Assembly (NCBI GenBank): GCA_003533545.1 | Contig: DQEK01000149.1 | Location: 1 to 6,476 of the forward strand | Source of the DNA: Acidobacteriota bacterium | GTDB lineage: Bacteria; Acidobacteriota; Vicinamibacteria; Vicinamibacterales; UBA8438 | DNA length: 6,476 nucleotides | Direction of reading: 5' to 3' | Part shown: one piece after another, positions 1 to 6,375 of the stretch | Numbering within the stretch: position 1 is the first letter of the stretch | Layout of the letters: every line of letters starts with the position of its first letter | Made by a program: the position numbers and the translations under genes | The notes under the pieces: generated by a model | What the model was told of the DNA's origin: nothing | What the model saw: the letters and a program-made list of their open reading frames with translations, nothing else | Databases searched by the model: none

Positions 1-98
1 CTATTTGACTATAGGGGCGGTTCACCTTGCAGGCTTGGGCGCAGACCGAAAATCGGTGAAGCTGGTGCCGTATTCGCTGCTCTGACGGACGGGACTAT
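1..98 (+). other. Unassigned leader upstream of the cytochrome b gene, possibly the 3' end of an upstream gene
   Basis: No gene can be assigned with confidence. One plus-strand frame is open from the window edge (position 2) to a TGA at 83-85, 13 bp before the next ATG. It could be the last 27 codons of an upstream operon gene, for which the N-terminal half of cytochrome b would be expected, but its translation matches no tail I recognise. Another frame stops at 6-8 and would make most of this stretch intergenic. Two overlapping inverted repeats are present. TTCACC at 21-26 matches GGTGAA at 55-60. A compact hairpin, ACCGA-AAA-TCGGT, lies at 45-57. The two pairings cannot coexist. No T-tract follows, so this is not a clear terminator. 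Confidence 0.3.
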
Positions 99-1175
99 AT
101 GGACGCGATTAAGGGTTTTATCGATCTGTTTGCTGACCCGCGATTGTTCTTCGCTATGACGGTGGTAGCGCTGATGCTGATTGTGTGGAAGCGCGAGGCT
201 TTTGCATCGAACAGTTGGGGCTGGGGGTTGATGGCCTTTCTGGCGGTGCTGTTTGGATTCGGACTGACGGATGAGAATTTCAACCTTATTCTCACCAAGC
301 CTGACAACGTTCCCATTGTGGCGCTGATCTTCCTTTTGATTTTCTTTACTTGGTTCTCCATGCGTGAGGCCGTCGTGAACGATCGTCGGCTGGCGGCAGG
401 GGAGCCAACGGTCGAAGAGGATGAAGAGGATCGGGTCTGGACGTGGCCTGACCTGGTATACACCGAGTTGATCGCGATGGTGGTGGTTACCGTCGTGTTG
501 ATCGTTTGGTCGATCGTGCTCGAAGCACCTCTCGAACAACCGGCGAACAACGCCAATACGCCGAATCCATCGAAGGCGCCGTGGTATTTCTTGGGTTTGC
601 AGGAGATGCTGGTCTATTTCGACCCTTGGCTGGCTGGTGTGGTGCTGCCGTCTCTCATCATCGTTGGGCTGATGGCGATTCCGTACATCGACAAGAACCC
701 CAAGGGGAATGGTTACTACACGTTCAATGAGCGGAAGGCAGAGGTAACGATTTTTCTGTTCGGCTTTGTGGTGTTGTGGTCGTCTCTTATCGTGCTTGGC
801 ACGTTTCTGCGGGGGCCAAATTGGAATTTTTTCGGTCCGTTCGAGTACTGGGATATCCACAAGCTTGAGGCGCTGACCAACGTGCAGCTATCCGAGTTGA
901 TCTGGGTGCAGGCGTTTGGCATGGCGTTGCCAGAGCATTGGCTTCCCCGTGAGATCTTCGGAATCATACTCACGGTTGCCTATGTGGCGGTCTTGCCGGT
1001 GGCTCTGGCCAAGAAGGGGTTGACAAAATATTACGAGAAACTGGGGCCGGCACGTTACTACGTGGCGGTCCTGCTGTTTCTTTCGATGCTATCCCTCCCG
1101 GTGAAGATGCTGACTCGATGGCTGTTCAATTTGAAATACGTTGTGTCGATTCCGGAGTTTTTCTTCAATATCTAA
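99..1175 (+). CDS. Cytochrome b C-terminal-half subunit of a bc-type (mena)quinol oxidoreductase
   Basis: This is the membrane subunit forming part of the quinol-oxidation (Qo) site of a bc complex whose cytochrome b is split into two proteins. Hydrophobic helices appear at about residues 15-34, 40-57, 69-88, 121-142, 176-197, 215-236, 283-303 and 318-338. The middle three correspond to the core of the cytochrome b C-terminal domain. The signature TPNPSKAPWYFLGLQE spans residues 154-169, and APWY (160-163) occupies the place of the Qo motif PEWY, so the usual Glu is Pro. An acidic linker (about 99-112) separates three extra N-terminal helices from the core. At 358 aa it is about twice the length of b6f subunit IV (about 160 aa). 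No haem-ligating His pairs are expected here, since they sit in the N-terminal half. The ATG at 99 is the first start after an in-frame TGA at 57-59, with only a weak purine stretch (GACGGACGGGA) before it. The multihaem cytochrome follows after 30 bp, implying co-transcription. The family call is firm; the complex name and donor quinone are inferred. Confidence 0.92.
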   Translation: MDAIKGFIDLFADPRLFFAMTVVALMLIVWKREAFASNSWGWGLMAFLAVLFGFGLTDENFNLILTKPDNVPIVALIFLLIFFTWFSMREAVVNDRRLAAGEPTVEEDEEDRVWTWPDLVYTELIAMVVVTVVLIVWSIVLEAPLEQPANNANTPNPSKAPWYFLGLQEMLVYFDPWLAGVVLPSLIIVGLMAIPYIDKNPKGNGYYTFNERKAEVTIFLFGFVVLWSSLIVLGTFLRGPNWNFFGPFEYWDIHKLEALTNVQLSELIWVQAFGMALPEHWLPREIFGIILTVAYVAVLPVALAKKGLTKYYEKLGPARYYVAVLLFLSMLSLPVKMLTRWLFNLKYVVSIPEFFFNI

Positions 1176-1205
1176 CGTTCTTCGAGGACGGCGAGATGGC
1201 GAGTT

Positions 1206-4049
1206 ATGGCAGATAAGCGGGCAGTTGGACACGCCTACAACATTGATTTTCTGAACGTGGTGTTCGCCGCGTCCAGCCTGTTCGCGTTGTTTTCGACGGT
1301 CTGGATGGTGTGGGATGACTACGACCGGGAATGGAAGAACTACCAGCGCCAGTTCACGCAGCTTGAAATGGAGGTTACGCGTGCCGGGTTAGCCCAGGCC
1401 CAGCAGGAGACCGACCAGACTCGGTTGGCTGAACTGACGGCGCAGCGCCAGGCTGCCGGGCAACAGGTCGAGGCCAATGCCGGGCAGGTGGGCGAACTGG
1501 AAAGCCAGTTGGCCGAGGTAGACCGGCAGTTGTACGTCGCGAACCAGAATTTTCAGTTTACCAAGGCGAACTACGACGTTGAGCGGTATGCGGTCGAGGT
1601 TGAACGAGACGAAGCGCATGCTGAGCATCCCGAAGAGGAAATCGAAATCGAGGGTGAGGCGGCCGTGGCCGCGCGCTACGAAGAGTGGGTTGCACTCGGC
1701 CTTGAGGTTGAGGCGCTGGACGCGCAGCGCGATGACTTGCGTGGTCAGATCGCCGCTTTTGGCGAAGAGGCCGCCAGCATCGATAGCGAACTCGGGGAGT
1801 TGACTGGGGAAACCGAGCGGCTATCTGGCTTGGTGTCGGACCTTGAACCCAGCCTCGTCGAGGACTACCTTCTTAATGCGCCGCTGTTGGACTTCATGGC
1901 GCCGACGTTGACGGTCCGGCAGGTCATCACGCCGAACATGGTCGAAGACGTGAATTTTACGCGGGTCCCCAAGATGGACCGGTGCCAAACGTGTCATCTC
2001 GCGATCGACCGAGTGGGTTACGAGGATTACCCGCAGCCGTTTAGTACGCATCCGAATCTGGAGACCTACGTCGGTAGTGGGTCGCCGCACCCGCTGGAAT
2101 CCACAGGTTGCACGGTATGCCACGAGGGAATGGGGCAGTCGATCTCGTTCGTCGATTCTGCACACACGCCCTCCGGGCCTGAGCAGACTGCGCAATGGGA
2201 GGAAGAGCACGACTGGGAAGAGTCGCACCTCTGGGACTACCCGATGCTTCCGACAAGTATGACCGAAGCGTCGTGTGCGAAGTGTCACAAGGAGGAAACC
2301 TTCATTCCGGAAGCAGACAATCTGAACGTCGCCTATGGCATGTATGAACGTGCTGGATGTTACGCGTGTCACAAAACTCGTGGGTTCGAGGGGCTTCGAA
2401 AGCCTGGTCCCAACCTAACGAAAGTGGCGTCCAAGCTGGATGCAGAGTGGGTAGCGACCTGGATCCGGGACCCACGCGCGATGAAGCCAGGCACCTGGAT
2501 GCCACGTGTTTGGTACAACTCGAACACGGACGGAGCGGAGTACGCGGTTCGGAACGAGGTTGAGATTGACGCAGTCGTGGCATATCTCTTCGCGAACTCA
2601 GGCGAACACGAGGTCGCCGTCTCTAATCCACGGCCTGGGAGTGCCGAGCGAGGGCAGGAGGTCGTCGAGTCGGTGGGCTGTCTGGCCTGTCATATCACTG
2701 GCGACGAGTCGCGTCAGGATGCTGGCCCGCGGAGGACTTTTGGGCAGCCGTTGCAAGGTATTGGCGGAAAGACCAGCTACGCGTGGCTCTTCGATTGGGT
2801 GCGGGACCCTCGCCATTACAGCGCTGACACCTACATGCCGGATCTGCGTCTTACAGATGCCGAGGTGTCGGATGTGGCAACGTATCTGTCCAGCTTGCAG
2901 GGGGGGGCGGGCACGCCCGCGGGTGCGACCTATCAGGCTTCCGATGTGGATGCCGTGTTGTTGGACTACATGCGGGCGATCGTGCCATTTGAGGAGGCGC
3001 AAGTCACTTTAGCAGCGCTGAGTCCAGAGGAGCGACTGCTTGATCTTGGTGAGCGAGCCATTGGGCGATATGGTTGTTTCAGTTGCCATGAGATTAGTGG
3101 TTTCGAAGAGACCCAGGCAATTGGCACCGAGTTGTCTGAAGAGGGAAGTAAGTTGCTGCCTCAGTTCGATTTTGCGTTCGTGCATGATATTCCGCACACG
3201 AAACGCGACTGGATTCACCAAAAGCTCGAAGATCCACGTGTTTTCGATGTGAACCGTATTCTGCAGCCTCTCGAGAAGCTGCGCATGCCTGACTTCGGTT
3301 TCTCGGAGGAGGAGGCAAGGCTTTTAACGACCGCCGTAATGAGCTTCCAACGGGACGTTCAGCCGAAGCAGTCACATGTGCCCAGGTCGGCCCGTAAGGA
3401 TGCAATCGTTGATGGCCGCAATCTCATTAGGCGCCGGAATTGTGTCGGTTGCCACGAGATGGAAGGAGACGGCGGTGACTATCGTGAACTGGTAGAAGAG
3501 CCGTCGCTCGCGCCACCTCTGTTGACGCCGGAAGGCGCGAAGGTGCAACCGGATTGGTTGTATGCGTTCTTTCGTGGGCCAATTACTATCAGGCCGTGGT
3601 TGCAGGTTCGGATGCCGACCTTTGGGTTGGAGGACGAACACTGGAACGAAGTGATTGATTACTTTGCTGCTGTGTCTGACGTCGGAGGTCCATTCAGGAC
3701 TCACCAACCTACGGGTACCGCCGAGACGACCCGCATCGGTGAGGAGTTGTTTGAGTTGCTGCAGTGCCAGAGTTGCCACGTGCTTGATACGATTCCTGCC
3801 GACCGCGATGTATCGAATCTGGCACCGGACCTCCGCATGGTGCGTGAGCGATTGCGCCCCGACTGGGTTCTAGAGTGGTTGATTAGGCCACTGGATATCC
3901 AACCGGGGACCGGGATGCCCACATTCTTTACGGAATACCCAGTTTCGCTATACCCGCAACTGGAGGAGGATGCGGTCGCCCAGATTCAGGCGATACGGGA
4001 CTATCTTCTGACGTTTAGTGGCGGTCCAAGTCCTTTGCGGGGGAATTGA
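1206..4049 (+). CDS. Membrane-anchored octahaem c-type cytochrome with coiled-coil stalk, bc-complex electron-transfer subunit
   Basis: This 947-aa protein probably takes electrons from the quinol-oxidising complex and passes them outward. A single hydrophobic helix at about residues 15-36 followed by charged residues looks like an uncleaved signal anchor, with the rest in the periplasm. Residues about 40-215 are rich in Gln, Glu, Leu and Ala and predict as coiled coil, with an acidic break near 135-155. Eight CXXCH motifs follow, with first Cys at 260, 302, 357, 385, 492, 624, 746 and 854. Haems 4-8 each sit in a monohaem cytochrome c module with a downstream Met-Pro distal ligand (M432, M544, M694, M803, M904). 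Haems 1-3 lack such a Met and lie among His residues (H282, H295, H320, H335, H341). The start is ATG 1206, with GGCGAG just before it; the ATG at 1196 is in another frame and stops after six codons. The gene follows the cytochrome b half by 30 bp. Haem count and anchor are visible directly; partners and electron direction are inferred. Confidence 0.92.
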   Translation: MADKRAVGHAYNIDFLNVVFAASSLFALFSTVWMVWDDYDREWKNYQRQFTQLEMEVTRAGLAQAQQETDQTRLAELTAQRQAAGQQVEANAGQVGELESQLAEVDRQLYVANQNFQFTKANYDVERYAVEVERDEAHAEHPEEEIEIEGEAAVAARYEEWVALGLEVEALDAQRDDLRGQIAAFGEEAASIDSELGELTGETERLSGLVSDLEPSLVEDYLLNAPLLDFMAPTLTVRQVITPNMVEDVNFTRVPKMDRCQTCHLAIDRVGYEDYPQPFSTHPNLETYVGSGSPHPLESTGCTVCHEGMGQSISFVDSAHTPSGPEQTAQWEEEHDWEESHLWDYPMLPTSMTEASCAKCHKEETFIPEADNLNVAYGMYERAGCYACHKTRGFEGLRKPGPNLTKVASKLDAEWVATWIRDPRAMKPGTWMPRVWYNSNTDGAEYAVRNEVEIDAVVAYLFANSGEHEVAVSNPRPGSAERGQEVVESVGCLACHITGDESRQDAGPRRTFGQPLQGIGGKTSYAWLFDWVRDPRHYSADTYMPDLRLTDAEVSDVATYLSSLQGGAGTPAGATYQASDVDAVLLDYMRAIVPFEEAQVTLAALSPEERLLDLGERAIGRYGCFSCHEISGFEETQAIGTELSEEGSKLLPQFDFAFVHDIPHTKRDWIHQKLEDPRVFDVNRILQPLEKLRMPDFGFSEEEARLLTTAVMSFQRDVQPKQSHVPRSARKDAIVDGRNLIRRRNCVGCHEMEGDGGDYRELVEEPSLAPPLLTPEGAKVQPDWLYAFFRGPITIRPWLQVRMPTFGLEDEHWNEVIDYFAAVSDVGGPFRTHQPTGTAETTRIGEELFELLQCQSCHVLDTIPADRDVSNLAPDLRMVRERLRPDWVLEWLIRPLDIQPGTGMPTFFTEYPVSLYPQLEEDAVAQIQAIRDYLLTFSGGPSPLRGN

Positions 4050-4165
4050 CCCCCTGTGTCTGGTCGCTCTCTGTTCTAGGTTGAGACGCAACCGAGTCTG
4101 CCGACGCGGCCTGCCTGGGTCCCCGCCTGTTCTCGCTCTTACGCGCCTGAGAGCGACCTGCTGGT
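4050..4165. other. Convergent intergenic spacer with inverted repeats
   Basis: This gap lies between the ends of the octahaem cytochrome gene (plus) and pncA (minus). GGTCGCTCTC at 4062-4071 has a perfect inverted match, GAGAGCGACC, at 4149-4158. The core TCGCTCT recurs at 4133-4139, where it could form a 7-bp stem with an 8-base loop against AGAGCGA at 4150-4156. The two left arms would compete for one right arm. A separate GGGGG/CCCCC hairpin (4039-4054) spans the stop codon of the cytochrome gene. None is followed by a T-tract on either strand, so a bidirectional terminator is possible but not shown. No gene is seen. Confidence 0.3.
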
Positions 4166-4786
4166 TTACTTGAACTGAAGTTCGTCCGATCGGATCAGTG
4201 CCGCGCCTGCGGCCTGCATCTCGTTAAGCGCTCGTTTGGCGTCGCCTGGCGAGAGTTCGACCGGGGCGATCGCGTCGCTGAGGAGCGTCACATTCCACCC
4301 TGCTTGTAAGGCGTCGAGGACTGAATGCTTCACGCAGTAGTCGGTCGCGAGACCACCTACTGCGAGATGGCCGACGGTTCGTTTTCGGAGGTCGTCGGCC
4401 AGGAGGATGCCGTCGTCTAGCTGTCCATCAAATGCGGAGTAGCCGTCGCTGTTTATCGAGCATCCTTTGCTCACGAGAACGGCGTCACTGGGCACGAGGA
4501 GATCGCCGTGAAATTTGGCTCCTTCGGATCCAGCTACGCAATGCACGGGCCAGCGCCCTCCGCCTGTTACAAAGTGCGTGGAGTCCGGAGGATGCCAGTC
4601 TCGAGTGAAATAGACAGGCAACGCGTGGGCATGGGCTAGCGCCAACACTCGATTCAGAACCGGGACGATCTGATCGCCCTTCTGTACCGCTAGAGAGCCT
4701 CCTGGACAGAAATCCCGCTGCACGTCGATGACAAGCAGCGCCTCCGGTGTCGATGTGTGCCGGACCGAAACTGAACGCCCGAGCAT
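4166..4786 (-). CDS. pncA: Nicotinamidase (isochorismatase-like cysteine hydrolase)
   Basis: The product hydrolyses nicotinamide to nicotinate and ammonia in the cytoplasm, the first step of the deamidating NAD salvage route. The 206-aa product is a normal length for bacterial PncA and all key residues are present. The catalytic triad is Asp21 (LLVIDVQRDF), Lys107 (VLVSKGCS) and Cys151 (GGLATDYCVKH). The metal site is Asp63 and His65 (RDWHPP), His71 (STHF) and His82 (WPVHCVAGS), matching the four Fe/Zn ligands known from mycobacterial PncA. ATG at 4786 is used because no GTG or TTG start falls between it and the core; it gives a 14-residue N-terminal lead that many homologues lack. No strong ribosome binding site is visible, only GGGTGG about 16 bases upstream. 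It is divergent from pncB, the next enzyme of the pathway, and convergent with the cytochrome operon. Other isochorismatase-fold hydrolases are less likely given the full metal site and the WPVHCVAGS element. Confidence 0.94.
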   Translation of the reverse strand: MLGRSVSVRHTSTPEALLVIDVQRDFCPGGSLAVQKGDQIVPVLNRVLALAHAHALPVYFTRDWHPPDSTHFVTGGGRWPVHCVAGSEGAKFHGDLLVPSDAVLVSKGCSINSDGYSAFDGQLDDGILLADDLRKRTVGHLAVGGLATDYCVKHSVLDALQAGWNVTLLSDAIAPVELSPGDAKRALNEMQAAGAALIRSDELQFK

Positions 4787-4962
4787 GGGTGATACATTAC
4801 CACCCGTGACATCGGGAGCACGTGCTCGAGACGTCGTTCGGTGGAGGCATCACACTTCGTGGTCGCTACTTCTTCGGTCGCCGTTTCCCAGTTTTATCAG
4901 AGCGCGCGGGGAAGTCTAGATTTGAGGCGGCGTACTAGTAACTTTGATCATCGATAGCGGAA
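4787..4962. promoter_or_regulatory. Divergent pncA-pncB promoter region
   Basis: Both NAD-salvage genes must be transcribed outward from this 176-bp gap or from within it, so it should hold two promoters and any shared operator. I cannot pick convincing -35/-10 pairs on either strand. Short palindromes are dense: a perfect 12-mer at 4816-4827, CTCGAG at 4825-4830, GACGTC at 4830-4835, TCTAGA at 4915-4920, TACTAGTA at 4933-4940, TGATCA at 4945-4950 and ATCGAT at 4950-4955. NAD salvage genes in other bacteria are controlled by repressors such as NrtR, NiaR or NadQ, but no regulator gene is in the window and I cannot match a site to any of them. Confidence 0.5.
4816..4827. promoter_or_regulatory. 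Perfect 12-bp palindrome, candidate operator
   Basis: GAGCACGTGCTC is a perfect palindrome centred 36 bases upstream of the pncA start and about 140 bases upstream of pncB. Its position near the pncA start suits a dimeric repressor site. The symmetry does not extend beyond 12 bp. One such palindrome in a gap this size arises by chance a few percent of the time, so function is a guess. Confidence 0.3.
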
Positions 4963-6315
4963 GTGCTCTCAACTGACCTGTACCAGTTCACCATGGCCGC
5001 GGGCTATCACGCAGCCCAGGATGGGACCAATGCGTCATTCGAGCTCTTTGTGCGAGAACTACCGTCGTCACGGAACTACCTAGTTACGGCTGGGCTGGAA
5101 CAGGCCCTGTCCGTTCTTGCGGAGTGGCGGTATACGAGAGACGAGATCCAGTATCTTCGGTCGGTACCCGCATTGCGGAGTGCGGGGCCCGAATTCTTTG
5201 ACGAGTATTTGCCTCGGTTACGGTTTAGCGGCGAGGTTTGGGCGATGGCGGAGGGAACGCCCGTCTTCGCGGGAGAGCCGATTTTGCGGGTAACCGCACC
5301 GCTGGAAGAGGCCCAACTTGTGGAGACCGCGTTGCTGTCCACTGTGCTTTTTCAAACGTCGGTTGCGAGTAAGGCCGCTCGCGTGACCGATGCGGCCGCT
5401 GGTCGCCCGGTCATGGAGTTTGGCGGGCGCCGCGCTCATGGTGTCGACGCGGCTCTATTTGCTTCCAGGGCGGCCTACCTGGGTGGGTGTAGCGCTACGT
5501 CGAATGTTGAGGCGGGATACCGTTTTGGGATTCCCGTGGCCGGCACGATGGCTCACTCGTGGGTCATGGCGCATTGTGACGAGCTGACCGCGTTTGAGCG
5601 CGACATGGCGTTGCATGGTTCGGATTCCGTTCTGCTGATCGATACCTACAACTCGGTAACGGCGGCCCAGAAGATCGTGAGTGCGGGGCTTCGGCCGGCC
5701 GCAGTTCGGATCGACAGCGGTGATCTTGCAAGGGTCAGCGTGGCCGTTCGGAGTATTTTTGATGCCGGCCCGCTTTCAAGTACTCGAATCTTGGTAAGCG
5801 GAGATCTGGACGAGCATCGAGTGGCGGCATTGGTGGCATCCGGTGCGCCGATCGATGGGTTCGGGGTGGGGACCGCACTGAGTACCTCCGTTGACGCGCC
5901 TGCGTTAGGTGGGGTCTACAAGTTGGTAGAGATACTGCGAGAAGGAACAGTGACGCCGGTAGCGAAGCGAAGTCTCGGCAAGCAAACGCTGCCCGGCAGG
6001 AAGCAAGTGTGGCGTGTCGGTGAGTCTAGTACGGCGGCATACGACGTCGTGGGCCTCGCGACAGAGACCGCGCCCCCCGGCGGAGTGCCGTTGCTGGAGT
6101 GTGTCATGCGCGATGGCCGGCGCACTGGCTCGGCACCCCGACTTTGCGAGCTCAGAGCGGCGTGCACCTCCACACGTTTGACCATTCCAGAATCGGTGCG
6201 ACGCTTGAGTGCCCCCGGGCCATATCCGGTGACGTTCAGTGCAGCGCTCGTTGAGCTGGCTAGGAAGCACAGGGTGGAGGTTGCACGCTCAGGAGCGCCT
6301 CGCGACATCGGCTAG
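4963..6315 (+). CDS. pncB: Nicotinate phosphoribosyltransferase
   Basis: The product joins nicotinate to PRPP to give nicotinate mononucleotide, with ATP hydrolysis improving the yield. It is cytoplasmic and is the committed step of nicotinate salvage to NAD. The 450-aa product carries the family motifs in order: STDLYQFTM (3-11), FELFVRELP (26-34), FQTSVASKAAR (130-140), EFGGRRAHG (152-160), GTMAHSW (194-200) with His198 as the expected phosphorylated histidine, LLIDTYNSV (224-232), VRIDSGDL (248-255) and FGVGTALSTS (300-309). The start is a GTG, four codons before the conserved Asp of TDLYQ. An in-frame TGA at 4945-4947 closes off anything longer except non-standard starts, and the ATG at 4993 would delete the TDLYQ motif. 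No Shine-Dalgarno stands at a normal distance. It is divergent from pncA, which supplies its substrate. Quinolinate phosphoribosyltransferase and nicotinamide phosphoribosyltransferase are less likely because of the length and the TDLYQ/EFG..RAHG/GTMAH motif set. Confidence 0.94.
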   Translation: MLSTDLYQFTMAAGYHAAQDGTNASFELFVRELPSSRNYLVTAGLEQALSVLAEWRYTRDEIQYLRSVPALRSAGPEFFDEYLPRLRFSGEVWAMAEGTPVFAGEPILRVTAPLEEAQLVETALLSTVLFQTSVASKAARVTDAAAGRPVMEFGGRRAHGVDAALFASRAAYLGGCSATSNVEAGYRFGIPVAGTMAHSWVMAHCDELTAFERDMALHGSDSVLLIDTYNSVTAAQKIVSAGLRPAAVRIDSGDLARVSVAVRSIFDAGPLSSTRILVSGDLDEHRVAALVASGAPIDGFGVGTALSTSVDAPALGGVYKLVEILREGTVTPVAKRSLGKQTLPGRKQVWRVGESSTAAYDVVGLATETAPPGGVPLLECVMRDGRRTGSAPRLCELRAACTSTRLTIPESVRRLSAPGPYPVTFSAALVELARKHRVEVARSGAPRDIG

Positions 6316-6371
6316 GTGCCTGTCGAAGATTCACAAAGGGCTGATGTCCAGCGCCGGTCCTCGACGGCACC
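6315..6371 (+). repeat. Branched inverted repeat directly after the pncB stop
   Basis: GGTGCC (6315-6320) plus GTCGA (6322-6326) pair with TCGACGGCACC (6361-6371), giving 11 base pairs with one bulged T. Inside the loop, GGGCTG (6338-6343) pairs with CAGC plus CC (6349-6352 and 6354-6355), with one bulged G and a 5-base loop. The transcript should fold into a long hairpin with an inner stem-loop, starting at the last base of the pncB stop codon. It could protect the mRNA end or assist termination. The pairing was found by eye, without an energy calculation. Confidence 0.4.
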
Positions 6372-6375
6372 AAGT

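Noticed and set aside
9..860. A 283-codon open frame on the minus strand opposite the cytochrome b half
   Set aside because: It is antisense to a gene with clear family motifs. Its translation is rich in His, Arg and Gln, as expected for the shadow of a hydrophobic protein, and it shows no recognisable domain.
1821..2372. A 183-codon minus-strand open frame inside the octahaem cytochrome gene
   Set aside because: It lies opposite four intact CXXCH sites, has Arg/Val-rich shadow composition and no family motif.
2506..3012. A 168-codon plus-strand frame overlapping the octahaem gene
   Set aside because: It is a +1 shadow without domain features. It matters only as the frame that a slip at the G8 run would enter.
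1206..4049. Reading the multihaem protein as a cbb3 oxidase CcoP or an extracellular nanowire cytochrome
   Set aside because: The last modules resemble CcoP-like cytochrome c domains, but eight haems, the coiled coil and tight linkage to a cytochrome b half do not fit CcoP. The N-terminal anchor and His/Met modules do not fit outer-surface nanowire cytochromes.
4728..4919. A 63-codon plus-strand frame starting inside pncA and crossing the divergent gap
   Set aside because: It overlaps the pncA start antisense, has no recognisable motif and occupies the space needed for promoters.
99..6315. A functional link between the respiratory complex and the NAD-salvage genes
   Set aside because: The two parts are convergent with separate transcription and nothing in the spacer joins them. 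Adjacency alone does not support a joint system.
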